64,000 nt of DNA from Theropithecus gelada (taxonomy: Eukaryota > Chordata > Mammalia > Primates > Cercopithecidae). Positions 35,141-47,798 of this stretch are shown in pieces. The stretch's first letter is position 1, and each line of letters begins with the position of its first letter. The position numbers and the translations under genes are program-made. The notes beneath the pieces were generated by a model, which saw only the letters and a program-made list of their open reading frames with translations, ran no database searches and was not told the origin of the DNA. Where the stretch lies: the NCBI RefSeq assembly GCF_003255815.1, contig NC_037674.1, positions 2,998,986 to 3,062,985 on the forward strand, given 5' to 3'.

Positions 35141-37493
35141 TTCTAGGATCTCGGTGGAGGAAAGGTTCCACAAACAGGAATTTCCAAATGTAAGTCAAAA
35201 ATATGAATTCCATTTGTGCATAGACATACCGATTGTCATTCTCAAATCCTGGCCTCTGGGGATAAAGTAAATTTAACCAAACACTTTAAAGGTAATTCTG
35301 GGGGGACCCGTGTTATTTCTAAATCAGGGTTCATGTAGCACCTGCTGTCTAATTCAATTCACTCATCCATTCATTCACACATTCAATCAATGTGCACTGA
35401 GCGGCAGGCCTGTGCCAGGCCCGGGTGCCCCTGCCGCACCCTCAGTGCGCTCACGGCTCCACACTTGGGCACTTGGGCCCTGTCCTGTCCTGGGTGAGTT
35501 TGGTGCGTTACTGGAGACATGAGCTTAGTGTCAGGTGTGTCATCAAGTGCTGCGAAGGGGACACATGGGGCAGGGGCTGGCGGTGAAGGGGGGATGGGGG
35601 AGGAAGGGAGGGCAGGCTGGGGTGGATCTAAACCAGAGTGGGTGCAAATGTGACCTTGGCATCAGGAGAAGGCATTGAACTTTGACCCAAAGTAAAGTAA
35701 CAAGAAGGGGCTTAGCACTGTGGAGTTGTGTGGCACGGAGGGAGGGACGGGTTTGCCCCAGGGCTCCAGACATATACAGAGATACACACAGTGGTATGCT
35801 CCATGAGGACAAAACTGGGACCAGCAAATGTGGTGGATTTTCTCTAGAATCATCTGCCCTTCCTGCCTGTCTGCTGTCACCCACTGGGTAGCAGGAACAG
35901 TTTAATGTTTATCCCGTCCCCTCCAAGCACCTCTTGGGGCTACTCCTCAGTAGGGCTGCTTCTCCTTGCTCTCATCCCCAAGTCTCTTCACCCCGTTCAG
36001 CCTCTAAGACGAACCTTGACTCTGTGAGGGAAGGTCTTGCAGGGACTGGCGCTGTGGGGGCCCCGGGACCCACTGGAAGGTGCGCTAGGACCGTCTTCCA
36101 CGTGTGCAGGCTGCGGGGCTCCCACTGCCTTGACTGCTGACATCAGGACTGTCAATCTGTGAGCTCTCTGGGCTTGCACAGAATCCGGCAGCCTTCCCCC
36201 AGGGCCAGCATACTGCACAGGGGGTGCGGCCTCGGGGGCACGTGGTGGATGCAGCCAGGCCGGGGCTCATGGAGAAGGGGTGACGGGTGCTGCACTGCAG
36301 GAGCCTTCCCTGTCTTCATGCCGTGGATCCCCAAGGTCATCTGCGGAAGACCATGGACTCCTCACACTCATGCTTCTAAGTGTATGAAATGAACTACTTC
36401 AGGTGACAGAGAAAACCAATGACACTGAAACAGCAAAATAAGTTTTAAAAAACCAGCTTGCTATATGACAACATATGTGCATTATTAATGCATTAAATCA
36501 TCTGGAACCTGGTTTCACAGCTGCTGCGGTTTTGGAACAGTGATGAGCACACAGGTGTGTCAGGATGACCGCAACAAGCGTAGTGTGAATGGAAATAGCT
36601 GATGGCTGTGGGGACAGAGTCCCCAGGACAGAGGGCTGCCGGAGAACATGCAGGACACCAGTTCAGTTTAAATTTCAGATAAACAATGAATAATTTTTGT
36701 AGTGTAAGTACGTGTCAAATATTGCGTGAGATATACTAAAAATTTTTGCTTATCTGAAAGTTATTTAGGCATCCTGTATTTTTTATTTGCTGAATCTGTC
36801 AAGCATTGCCTACCAGTACTGGCAACGTTACAGTCGTTTATTTTGCACATTTATATTGGAAAGAAATGCTAACTTTTGGTTAGAGATTAGTGACAATAAA
36901 TATATTTTTCCCACCCAAGTATATGGACCTGCCTTGGTCAGGAAGCCGTGGCCCACCACCATCCCTCACCAGACATTTGGGCGCAGGGCATCAGCCCACG
37001 GCAGGCACCTGTTTTCTGTTCTCACCATCATGCTTCATGGGCTCTAGACCCTGTTTACCTGTTGGCCTGGCCTCACCTGGGGTCTTGCTAGTGTCCTGGA
37101 CCCTGAATGTCTGCGGGATTATCCAGATACTGTTGGGCTGACTCCTTACTGGGGCCTCAAGCCCATGGTCAGTCCCCGTAAGACATCATCTCTGCCATCT
37201 CTGAGTGTGTCTCATCTGTACCACCCAACACTCTGCCGGACGGAGATTCTTCTTTTATTGGGATCCTTTTCTGGATTATAAGTCCCATGAAGACTGGAGT
37301 TAGATCCACCATTGTATTCCCTGCACACAGTAGGTGCTTAATACTTGCTGAACAAACAAATACATAAAATAACAAAGAATCACAGGCCTCTTATTATGTT
37401 GCTGATTATGATTATGTTTGTCATTTGTGTGTAAAATGTGCTGAGAGAGGTAAAATGGAGCCATTCGATAGAGCCTTAAAAACCGTAGGGATA
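35141..37493. other. Intergenic sequence with L2-like remnants
   Basis: 35340-35560 has the 'cattcattcacacattcaatc ... ctgtgccaggc' layout common in L2/MIR-derived DNA. 37265-37370 ends like an L2 3' end ('cagtaggtgcttaatacttg'). The rest is unassigned, without a gene. Confidence 0.45.
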
Positions 37494-37785
37494 GGCCGGG
37501 TACAGTGGTTCACGCCTGTCATCCCAGCACTTTGAGAGGCTAAGGCGGGTGGATCATGAGGTCAGGAGTTCAAGACCAGCCTGGCCAACGTGGTGAAACC
37601 CCGTCTCTACTAAAAATTCAAAAATTAGCCGGGCATGGTGGCATGTGCCTGTAATCTGAACTACTCGGAAGGCTGAGGCAGGAGAATCGCTTGAACCCGG
37701 GAGACGGAGGTTGCAGTGAGCCGAGATCGGGCCGTTGCACTCCAGCTCTGGGAGACACAGCAAGACTCTGTCTCGGAACGGGGGA
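37494..37785 (+). mobile_element. Alu, sense
   Basis: Full Alu; the A tail is degraded to a G/A-rich stretch. Confidence 0.9.
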
Positions 37786-39300
37786 AGAAAACTATAGTGA
37801 TAAATTTTAATTTCATGAACTGGGAACTTCAGAGCCATGATGAGCTTCTTGGGAGAGAGGGATATATTTGTAGTGTCGATCGAGAAGGAGTATTTTGGGT
37901 ATCACTTCTGGCAGAGCAAGTGGGAACGAGGAAGACAGCACGGTGACTTCTCTCAAGACTACTGTGCACTAGGAAATCTGTTCCAAGCTCCCTTCCATAT
38001 GGAAGTGACGTCATAGGGACCTATTTTCTTCTCTTGGGTCTTCCTAAAATCTGCATCTGAAGCAGCTTCCATAATGCTCAATATAACCTTCCTCCCCAGA
38101 TCTGGAAGATGAAAAGTCCACCCCCTCCAAGACAGTAGCTGAAGTTTCACATGAAAACGAAAACCTGCCTCTGGGGCAGAGAACGCTGAAGTTGGAAAGG
38201 CCATGATTTTCCAGCAGTAATTGCCTTTCCGGTCCCATCATCGTTTTTGTTCGTTCAGATTCTCAGTCGGATACGTTCAACACATCTGAGCCCAATATGA
38301 AAGGGAGCTGTAACGATCACAGCCGTAAATAAGCTCTGGGTAACCCGGAGGGGTCCAGTTGAATCTCAAGTGTGCAGACATTCAGATGTGGTACCACATG
38401 TGGCCTGGATGAAGTGAGAAATCACCTTTCCATTCCATACAGACACCTCCTGAGCTCACAGGCCCCACATCCCAGGTCAACCCCGACCCCATCCCTCCCT
38501 TACTGTCCCCATCTCTGACCCCATCCAATCCTTTCTGAAATCCTCTTACTTCAGCTTCAAAATGTGTCCAGATGCAACTGCCTCTCCCCACTGCCACCCC
38601 CAACCCCTGCACTCACTCCCCTGGGACTGCACTCACAGTCCGACATTTGCTTCCAACAAAGGGGGCCAGATCTCCTTGACCTCCTGCATATGGCGGGGCA
38701 CACGCCACACTAGGGAGCTGCAGGCCCTGCTCCTCCATGCTCTGGGAGGCCCCTGCACCCCATGGAATACTCATGGTCACCTCACCTGTTCTACTAGGCT
38801 CAAGCTTTTTTCTTTCCTCCATGCCTGCCACCCTCTTCAGATAAACTCTCAATTCACTTTTACACAGATGCTCTTTGGTTCTTGTCTTTGCCCTGCCATG
38901 AACTTGGGGGTTATCTTTGTCTTTGTCTTGTTCACTTCAGTATCCCAAGTGCCAGGAGCAGTGCCTGGTTCACACAGAGCGTTCCATAATTATTTCTACA
39001 ATGAATGAGTGATGAAGCAAATGAATGAATGGATTCAAAGATGGGCGAGACAGATGACTCAGACTTCGTTTCAGGTCATTTCCATCTGGCTAACTACCAA
39101 ACCAGCAGACTAGCCCTGTGAAGGATACACCCAATGTCAGAGGAAAGACTTGGGCTGGGCACATTCTCTCATTCCCACAGGGGAACACTCAAGTTCTCAG
39201 CAAGGCCTGTGCAGAGTGAGTTTGACAGTCAGAGGCAGTTTGTCCCTCTAGGCTGGGGCCACGCCAGCCTTCAGGGTCCCCCTGTTACCGTAGAAGGGTT
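37786..39300. other. Intergenic sequence, probable L2 at the right
   Basis: 38400-39010 looks like an old sense L2 ('agtgccaggagcagtgcctgg' near 38948, 'acaatgaatgagtgatgaag' at its end). No gene seen. Confidence 0.45.
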
Positions 39301-39604
39301 TCTTTTTTTTTTTTTTTTTTTTTGAGACGGAGTCTGGCTCTGTCGCCCAGGCTGGAGTGCTGTGGCCAGATCTCAGCTCACTGCAAGCTCCGCCTCCCGG
39401 GTTTACGCCATTCTCCTGCCTCAGCCTCCGGAGTAGCTGGGACTACAGGAGCTCGCCACCTCGCCCGGCTAGTTTTTTGTATTTTTTAGTAGAGACGGGG
39501 TTTCACCATGTTAGCCAGGATGGTCTCGATCTCCCGACCTTGTGATCCGCCCATCTCGGCCTCCCAAAGTGCTGGGATTACAAGCCTGAGCCACCGCGCC
39601 CGGC
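39301..39604 (-). mobile_element. Young AluY, antisense, with target duplication
   Basis: T run at 39301-39323 and a near-consensus reversed AluY. GTAGAAGGGTTTCTT precedes it and is repeated at 39605-39619. Confidence 0.94.
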
Positions 39605-39714
39605 CGTAGAAGGGTTTCTTATTCCATAGTCGGAGACTTGTGTGTCTCTCCTGCTTGTGATGGGGCCAGGGCCATCGCTTCCTGTGTAAAGTGATGGATT
39701 CTTAGAAAACTGCT

Positions 39715-39930
39715 CCTAGCAATAGAGATGTGCCTCAAGGACATTACGTTAAGTGAAATAAGCCAGGCACAGACAGGTCAATACTGCATGTTCTCACATG
39801 TGGGAGCTAAAAAGGTGCATCTCATAGAAATGGATGGCAGTTACTAAAGGATGAGAAGAGGTAGGATAGTGAGACATGAGTTAACAGATATGAAATTACA
39901 ACTAGATACAAGGAATAGATTCTAGCAGTA
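39715..39930 (+). mobile_element. L1 ORF2 C-terminal fragment, sense
   Basis: 'ttaagtgaaataagccaggc' near 39749 and 'tactgcatgttctcacatgt' near 39781 are typical L1 text. Confidence 0.82.
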
Positions 39931-39931
39931 A

Positions 39932-40228
39932 GGCCACGTGCAGTGGATCACGCCTATAGCGGATTGGGAGGCCAAGGTAGGCGGATCACTTGAGGCCAGG
40001 AGTTCGAGACCAATCTGGCCAACATGGCAAAACCCTGTCTCTACTAAAAATACAAAAATTATCTGGGCGTGGTGGCGCACGCCTGTAATCCCAGCTACTT
40101 GGGAGGCTGAGGCACAAGAACAACTTGAATCCGGGAGGCGGAGGTTGCAGTGAGCTGAGCTCGTGCTACTGCACTCCAGCTAGGGCAACAAGAGCGAAAC
40201 TCTGTCTCAAAAAGAAAAAAAAGAAAAA
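39932..40228 (+). mobile_element. Alu, sense
   Basis: Both arms with an A/GAAAA tail. A short deletion in the left arm near 39958 removes the usual 'taatcccagcacttt' block. Confidence 0.88.
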
Positions 40229-40765
40229 CCATGATATGCTTTTTATTTGACGTGGCATGCCCACCCTGTCCCTGTGTTTGCCACCACTCTCAGCCCCGTT
40301 ACACAGCAGGGGATGTGTGAGGCTGTGGGCAAGAAGAGGGCATCTCCTCAAAAGGTGCAAAATTGGCTTTTAAGGCAGATCAAAATGGCAATGTCAAAAT
40401 GTCTCATACTCAAGCAAAGCAGGATGTTCTTTCCATTGACCATCATCACCTGGGCACCTGGAGATCGCTGGTGCACGGAGAGGCGTCCACCACGGGGCCT
40501 GTCAGATACACCCATTTGGAAAGCAAAAGGCCAGCGAGTGGGTTGGGTGGGAGGCAGTGAGACGTGAGCTTTGAGCGGTGAATTCTTCTCTCTAGGCCCA
40601 CAGAAAATACAGGTGATCTGTCAGGTCAAGTCCTGTTTGCAGCAAACAGTCAGCTGGTTTAGAATGTCCACCACTGAGGAAGTGTTTCCTGATGCCAGCT
40701 GCTGTCAGGGCCTCTCTCCAGATGCAAATTAGAGAAAGTGGCTGACGTTTGATTGAGAAATAACT
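40229..40765. other. Intergenic sequence, no gene seen
   Basis: Unassigned. Confidence 0.5.
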
Positions 40766-40769
40766 TGAG

Positions 40770-41590
40770 CACAGTATTAAGAATCTCTAAGTACTACTTC
40801 ATACCCATGAGGACAGCTATTGTATTTAAAAAAAAAAAAAAAAGAAAGAAAGAAAGAAAGAAAGAAAAGAAAATAGCAAGCATTGGTGAGGATGGGGAGA
40901 AACTTAAACACTTGTTCCACTGGTGAGAATATTAAATGGTAAAATCACTGTAGAAAAACAGTGTGGCAGTTCCAAAAAAAAAAATAAACCAACCAACCAA
41001 ACAAACAAACAAACACACAGAATTACCATATGATTCAGCAATTCCGTTTCTGCATATGTACCCAAATGAAGTTAAAGCAGAGATTCAAACAGATATTTGC
41101 ACATCCATGTTTATAGCAGCATTATTCACAGTAGCCAAAGAATGGAAGCAACCTACGTGTCCACCAACTCAGTGAATAAACAAGATGCAATGTGTGCATA
41201 CATGGGAGTACTATTCAGCCTTGAAGAGGAAGAACATTCTAACACATGCCACAACGTGGGTGAACCTTGAGGACAGAATGCTCCGTGAAATAAGCTGGCC
41301 ACAAAAGGAAAATGCTGCATGATTCCACTTAGAAGAGGTACCCAGGGTAGTCAGATTCAGGCACAGAAAGTAGAATGGTGGTTGCCAGGGCTGACAGGAG
41401 GGGGAATGAGGAGTTCCTGTTCAATGAGCACAGTTTCAGTTTAGAAAGATGAACGAGTTCTGGAGGTGAATGGTACTGACGGTTGTGCAACAAGGTAAAC
41501 GTGTGATACTTAATGCCATTGAACCATACACTGAAAAATGGTTAACATAACATAAATGTTACCATCTTATATTTTACCATAATAAAGAAG
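40770..41590 (+). mobile_element. L1 3' fragment, sense
   Basis: L1 ORF2 C-terminus and 3' UTR ('tttatagcagcattattcac' near 41110, 'ggtggttgccagggctgaca' near 41378), ending at an AATAAAG/A-rich tail near 41580. It covers the same part of L1 as 31465-32590. An A(n)(GAAA)n tract interrupts it at 40829-40868. Confidence 0.82.
40829..40868 (+). repeat. (GAAA)n microsatellite
   Basis: A15 followed by about six GAAA units within the L1 fragment. Confidence 0.95.
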
Positions 41591-43700
41591 AAGAGGAAGC
41601 GAAGGAGGAGGAGGATCAGAATCTCTACGTGGATTTTCTACAGAGGAATTGTGCAGAAATTTCCCCTTAGGTCTCCCTTTCCTGATCCACTGTCCAGTAG
41701 ACTTGCCTGAGTTCCTCCCCACTTCTGGAGTATGCATCGCCTTTAAAACGCAATCTTTATGTCTACCCGAGGACTGCATGCTCATGGTTTAAGGTGCCCA
41801 AAGAGGACCTAAACCATGACATTTAAAAAAGGCAGTTGCCAATGCCTCCCTCTCCACTTGAGGTTGAATTCTATTTTCAACCTGGTTCTTCCAAAGTTCT
41901 AAATAAAAATGCTTGTAGTCCTGTTTATTGCTTGATTATTTTTAAGCATTATCCATTCACAGTCTGCTATGAAATGAAAACCTAGCACTTACCTGCCCCT
42001 CCTACCCCAATGCTTCCAATCTATACCCATTTCTCTTAAATCAGTTTTCATTGCTTACATTACATTTTCAACACTGAGCCGAATATACTACTGGGCCAGT
42101 CCCATTTGCTGTCTCACGTAAGTTTTTATAGTTGTTTGGAATTAAAACTGACTGTTCCCTTTGCCTCATTTTCTATATAGCTATCTCTAATTCATCTTGT
42201 CCCACCTAATGGGACAGTAAAATGCCTCTCAATGTTATTTTCCACACAAACACATCAGGTAATGGGCCAGTTCGGGCAGTGTACTGGTGCCACCTCCTAC
42301 TGGCTGAAAGAGCCTGCTGTTAAATATTCAGGAATTCTATAATTTAGGTGCTCAACACAGCATGCTGGGAGCTTTTACAGTACAGAAATCAGCCAATGCT
42401 ACAAGTCAGGTTTTGATTTGTTTTTGCCAGGGAGCCGTTTCCCCGCATAGCAGGGTATCAGTTCCATCTTTCCCTGCAGGACCCTCTTCTAGCCCCCTCC
42501 TGCTGCTGCCCTGTCCTTCACTTACCACCTGGAGGGGTCCCCTTCACCCTCTCCAGCACTGTATTCCGTTTCCTGGTCAGATGTCTCTTTCTTCTTCATT
42601 TACTCCCCATTTTGGGTGAAATCTTCCAGTAGCTTCCTTAGCAAGTGTGTACTGGAAATACATTGTGTGATCTATTAAAGAGAAAAATATTCCTGACACT
42701 TGTTACGTAAAAGGTGATAAGGAAGACTTTGTTCAAGGGGGGCTACCACAATGGGGTTTCGTAGTAGGCAAGAGACACTGGCTCAACTCTGACTATAATA
42801 AGCAAAAATGTAGATTTGTAGGCACGGAGCAGGTGTGGAGGGCTGGTGGGGGGAAAATTACCAGGAGTCATTCTTTGCTAAGGCAGTTCTTTGCTAAAAT
42901 GACCTATCTGGATTTTTGCTGAAGGTAGCCAGGGTGACAAGATGGCAAGAGTGGTCAGACTAACGGTGGGGATTTTCACTAAGTGACTCAGCCGGATTCT
43001 TCCTGAGATCAGCGTAAGTGGACCAAGAACAGAGCCCAAGGTCGGGTCCCAGTCAGAATCCACAGGAGCCGGACTAGAGTTAAATCAAGGTAAGAGCATT
43101 GGTCAGGTCCTTTGCATGCTTTATCCTTGCTCATAATTGACTGATAATAGCTTGACAATGAAATTCCAGGTTGAAAATGACTTTCCCTTGGCATTTTGAA
43201 GGCCTCCAGTGCTTTCCAACTTGCAATGTTGCTGCTTAGAAGTTGGTTGGAAGCCATCCTTGTTCCCAGTTATTTGCATGTGATTGTTATTTTGTCTTTC
43301 TGGAAGTGTTTAGGATCTTTTCTTTATAGCTGGTGTTATAAAAATTTTACAGTGACATGAGTTGCCTTGGAAAAAATACTTGAAAACAATTTTCAGTATT
43401 TTCCAGGGAAACATAACTGACACGTTAAATCTGAAAACTCTTGTCCCTTCATCTTGACAGTTTTTTCTTATTCTGTTGATAAATTCCTCTCCTCTCCGTT
43501 TTTTCAGTTATCCCTTTATGGAATTTATAATTCTTTGTGCATTTAGAGTGTACTTTTTCTCTTTTCCTTCCTATTTACACCTTTGTCTTTTGGAATCTAT
43601 AAATATTTTCTAGGATATTTCATTGACTTTTTCTACTCATTAAAATTTTAAATTTGTTACACTTTTAATTTCTTATTTGTTAAGTTTATTTAAAATTTTT
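41591..43700. other. Intergenic sequence, no gene seen
   Basis: Mixed unique and AT-rich old sequence. Part of 42000-42640 resembles L2/L3 C-terminal text (Cys- and Ser-coding, pyrimidine-rich), at low confidence. Confidence 0.4.
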
Positions 43701-43837
43701 CTTTTTCCTTTTAATTAATAGAGATGGGGTCTCACTATGTTACCCAGGCTTGTCTCGAACTCCTAGGCTCAAGCAATCCTCCTGCCTTGGCCGCTTGCAG
43801 TGTTGGGATTATGGGCATGAGCCACTGTGTCCAGCCT
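43701..43837 (-). mobile_element. Alu monomer-length fragment, antisense
   Basis: Only one arm (gagatggggtctcactatg to gccactgtgtccagcc) is present, so it is a free left monomer or a truncated Alu. Confidence 0.8.
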
Positions 43838-44879
43838 ATAATTTTAATTTCTAAAAGCACTTCCTTGTTCTTTATTATTTGTAATGGCACCCTGTTTTTT
43901 TCATAGGTGCAGTATTTTGGGGGATATTACATTTTTCCCTGTTTGTTTTGAGCTCTAACTTTCACGTATGATGCTTTCTCAAATGTTTGATGATTCTTTG
44001 TATATATTTAAAAGTAAATGATTGAAATCTAATTGGAGATAACAATTCTCCTTAGCGCGATTGAGCTGAGACCCGAGTTAGAGAAGCTACAGGGCTTTAC
44101 TTTGGGGCTATGTACTTACTGCAGTAATGAGGCATCCGGTGTGCACCCTGGGGTGGTGTGGACCCAGCACAGGTGTGTCTACTTGTGCTGTGGAGGAACC
44201 CGGGCAGGACTGGAAGCTCTCCCCATCCACAACGGACAGGTAACCTGTTCTCACCCCAGTCTCTCACCCCTCTCTCCCACTGCCAGAGTTCACAGGCTTC
44301 TGGATGCATTTCTCCAGCGTGGGAGGAGGGTATGTGCTTCTGCAGTCAATGCACCCCTCTCCTGGTGTTCTGGGGTTCCCGGTGCCCAGGCTTCCGGGGC
44401 TCTGCAGGGAGACTCCGGGCTGTTTGCACATCTCATTGGCGACTGGCTCTGTTCTTTCCCCGCTGCCTTCCTTTCCTCTGATCATCGGATGCTCTTGTCC
44501 ACTAGGACGGTCTATACACTGTTTTCTCCCTGACTATAACTTCCTGCGGTTCCCAAAGGAGCTGAGATAAATACGGGTGTTCAGCCTGCCATCTTTAACT
44601 GGACGTGTATTATCCACCACTTTTCTTGCTCTTTTTGTCTTGCATTCTGTCCCTGGTAGGAGCATCCCTAGGCCTTTGCCCAGGAAATCCGTTCTCCTGG
44701 ACTCTGGTCCCATCTCTCCCCGATGACGTAGTCTTTCTTCTTTTTGGTTTTACACCTGTCTTTCTTTACTGACTCCCTCTCAGCCTGCAGGCATGCTCGC
44801 TCCCCCACCCCCCTCAGTCAAAGGTGATGGATTTTCCTGGACCTCTTCTACGAGACGGACACTGAGGATGCACAGATGA
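43838..44879. other. Intergenic sequence, no gene seen
   Basis: Apparently unique; GC content rises from about 44040 towards the CpG-dense patch. Confidence 0.5.
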
Positions 44880-45060
44880 CCACGGCACACGCCGGATCCC
44901 CGCCGGACACGGAGGCAGCTGAGTACGGGCAGGGACAGGAGAACCAGGCCCCGGCTGCGCAGGAGACGGCAGTGGGTGCTGCACGCGGGGCTGCAGGAGC
45001 AGAGGCTCCCGGGGCGCATCGGATTTGGAGGCCTCCACAGGGGAGAGCCCGGGAGAGTGA
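44880..45060. promoter_or_regulatory. CpG-dense patch, left half
   Basis: About 15 CpG in the 150 bases from 44880, far above the rest of the intergenic interval. Non-repeat sequence. Together with 45525-45725 it looks like a small CpG island split by an Alu. No promoter is proven. Confidence 0.45.
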
Positions 45061-45090
45061 GAAACGCTCTCCAGGAAGCTAAGGAATGTC

Positions 45091-45395
45091 TTTTTTCTTT
45101 CTTTCTTTTTTTTTTTTAGACGGAGTCTCTAGCTCTGTCACCCAGGTTGGAGTGCAGTGGCGCGATCTCAGCTCACAGCAACCTCCGCCTCCCGGGCTCA
45201 AACGATTCTCCTGCCTCAGCCTCCCGAGTAGCTGGGACTACAGGCTCCCACCGCCACGCCAGGCTAGTTTTTGTATTTTTAGTGGCAGGGGGTTTCACCA
45301 TGTTGGCCAGGCTGGTCTCGAACTCCTGACCTCGTGATCCGCCCACCTCGGCCTCCTAAAGTGCTGGGATTCGAACTTGGGCCACCGAGCCCAGG
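45091..45395 (-). mobile_element. Alu, antisense, inside the CpG-dense patch
   Basis: CT-rich then T-rich start and both reversed arms. Confidence 0.9.
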
Positions 45396-45524
45396 CGGAA
45401 AGAGCTTGTGTGAAGCCCTCTGAAGAAGGGCCTTCCGCCTGTGGCGGTGTCTGCCCCCACAGCTGCACTGCAGTTGCTCTCTCAAATACCGCCAGCGACT
45501 CCTGAGTATCCCACAGGTGTCTCC

Positions 45525-45725
45525 TTTTCCAGTTCACGGCTCCCCCGGCTCCCCCGCGTCCACCAGGGCTGTCGCTGAAACTGCAGCTGCTCGCGGGGAG
45601 CTGCCTCCCCTCGGTGTTCCCGCGCCCCGCTGGCTGCCCCCTGGTCTCCACCTGGGCGCGCCCGGCTTCCAGCCAGAGCCTCCCCTCACTCTGTGCCCTG
45701 GGTCTTGCGGCGCCCACCCACTGCC
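45525..45725. promoter_or_regulatory. CpG-dense patch, right half
   Basis: About 16 CpG in 195 bases, including GGGCGCGCCC near 45654. A fair splice donor (AAG|GTAACT) follows at 45746/45747. Confidence 0.45.
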
Positions 45726-45879
45726 AGCCCTTCAGCAGCCCCCAAGGTAACTCTCAGCCTAGCTTCCGGGGCTTCTGCCGTGTGTGTGGAGGAGACGCGA
45801 TGTCCTGGATGCCCCAGGAATCTTAAACCCAAGCGTCCCAGATTCAGCTTGTCTGCCCCGGAGCCTCTGTTTCTGTTAA

Positions 45880-46140
45880 CTGTTGCTCTTAGTCATACAA
45901 TCAATGGCCTCAGCTCCCAACTGAAAACGCTCCAACCCATCTTAGATTCCTCTCTTGACAGAGCAAGTCTTTCACCAAATTCCACTGATTTTACCTCAGA
46001 AATACCTCTCAAATTCATCACCTCTCCTCCACTTTGTCCCACAGTCCAGGCAGAATCTTCCTCCCTGTCCCTGGTTGCTGAGACCCTCTCCAGGCCACCA
46101 CCAGCATCCTCTTTCCCAAGCTTACACGGGCCTTGTGTCT
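45880..46140 (+). mobile_element. L2/CR1-like remnant (tentative)
   Basis: Pyrimidine-rich, 'cctcaaattcatcacctctc' type text as in L2 ORF2. Low confidence. Confidence 0.35.
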
Positions 46141-46664
46141 GAGTCTGCGCTGATCAGAGGCCTTCCACAGCTCCAGGGTCCAAACTATGGAGCCTGGCAG
46201 GGCACTTCACAATCTCACCACGCCTGTTTCCATCCACCCCTGCCGCTTCACACCCACCGTGAAGGGTCAATACGCTTCGAGGCTGTTCATCTATAACGGT
46301 CCCTCCCCTTCTGTATATATGGCAGGACGGCAGGACCCCGTGCCCTTGAAGTTAGGTGTGACCATGTTACTTGCTTTGACTACTAAGATGCGAGTGAAAA
46401 GGACACGTGTGGCTTCTGCAGAGAAGCTTTGAAGAGCAGCATGTGATTCCCTGGGTCCTCCCGGACCAAGGAGACAGCGATGCCATAGATGGTGGTTCCA
46501 GTGTCTAGGGACACTGAGAGACACCCTAGAGCAGAGCCCACTGCCAGTAAAGATGACGTGAGCATGAGAGATACTTCCACCTTGCTTCCTTAAGCCATGG
46601 TAACCTGAGGGTTGTCTGTTACTCAGCATTATCTAGCCTGTGCTGACTGAGAAGTCATTGATGT
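46141..46664. other. Intergenic sequence, old repeat likely
   Basis: 46350-46650 reads like an old LTR or DNA element ('aagttaggtgtgaccatg' to 'tctgttactcagc'), but I cannot name it. Confidence 0.35.
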
Positions 46665-47036
46665 CTCTCAGTGTATTAGAGCTCTCCAGAGAAACAAGGC
46701 CAATTGGATATACATATATATATATATATCTCCATACATATATATTTCCATATATATATATCTCTCCATATATATTTCCATATATATATATCTCTCCATA
46801 TATATCTCCATATATATCCAATTTATATAGATATAGGAAGAAATTCATTATGAAGCATTGGCTCATGTGATTATGGACACCAAGAAGTCCCATGGCCTGC
46901 CTACTGCAAGCTGGAGGCCCAGAAAAGCTGGGAGTCTCATTTCAGTCCAAACCTGAAGGCCTGAGAGGACCTGATGGCATATGTCCCAATCCAAGACCAA
47001 AGGTGGAGAATTGGAGGGCCGTGGTCTAAGTCCTAT
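46665..47036 (-). mobile_element. Old LTR-like element, left part (split by LTR12)
   Basis: 'gtattagagctctccagaga' near 46674 is shared with the copy at 53505-53990 ('cagggttctccagg'), and both go on to '...aagtcccatg...ctgaaggcctgag'. The right part resumes at 47799. Confidence 0.6.
46708..46840. repeat. AT-rich minisatellite, TATATCTCCATA-type units
   Basis: Alternating TATA runs separated by CTCC/TTCC, self-complementary over much of its length. It sits where the parent LTR-like element normally has a short TATA stretch. Confidence 0.9.
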
Positions 47037-47798
47037 TGTTTCGGGTGGATCTTTGTTCTTAGAGCTCCCAAGAGGGTGGCAGCTGTTCCCAAGATGGCAG
47101 CAAGCCTTTTGTTCTCTGACTTGGGGTTCTTGGCCTCACAGATTCCAAGGAATGGAACCTTGGGCCATGCGGTGAGTGTTATAGCTCTATTAGAAGCTGT
47201 AGGTCACAGAAGAGAACCGTGGAACCCAGTGACTAGTGTTCAGCTTGATGAGCACAAACCTGGGCACTTAGCTGCACAGGAACAATGGTAAGCCTTTAGC
47301 CCAAACGGAAGTGGCAACGGGCACCTTGCTAGATCAGAAACTCAGCAGACGCTGTGCCGGATCCGGAGGGGTGGAAGTCAATTGAGGGTCTGCGATGACG
47401 GCAAACAACAGTGGTGGATGGTGAGCAAAAGATCAGCTTGAGCCGGAACAAACAAGGACCAGAAGAGTGTGCAGCTGGAAGATTTAATAGAGTGAAAACA
47501 GAGCTCCCATACAATGGGAGGGGACCCAAAGGGGGTTGCCCCCTCCCGGCTCCAATGCCTGAAGTTTATATCCCAATCATTGTCCCTCCCCCTGTGCTCT
47601 CAGGTGACAGATGATTGGCTCTTTCTTTACCTCCTGCTTTTAGCCTAATTTGTATTTAGTGAGCCCTCTTTACTACCTGATTGGTCAGGTGTGGGCTGAG
47701 TTACAAGCCCCGTGTTTAAAGGTAGGTGTGGTCACTTTCCCCAGCTAGGCTTAGGAATTCTTAGTCAGCCTAGGATATCCAGCTAGTCCTGTCTCTCA
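47037..47798 (-). mobile_element. Solo HERV-9 LTR (LTR12-type), antisense
   Basis: On the minus strand it begins TGAGAGACAGGACTAGCTGG (47798 downward) and ends ...CCCGAAACA at 47037. CTAT flanks both ends (47033-47036 and 47799-47802). No internal proviral sequence lies next to it, so it is a solo LTR. On the minus strand the order is CCAAT-like boxes, TATAAA near 47567, then ATTAAA near 47485. HERV-9 LTRs are well known as promoters of long RNAs in primates. Transcription would run towards ATP10A, opposite to the gene. Confidence 0.88.

Noticed and set aside
44033..44533. 166-codon plus-strand open frame before the CpG-dense patch
   Set aside because: No start context, domain or exon signals beyond chance; kept only as part of the note on the patch.
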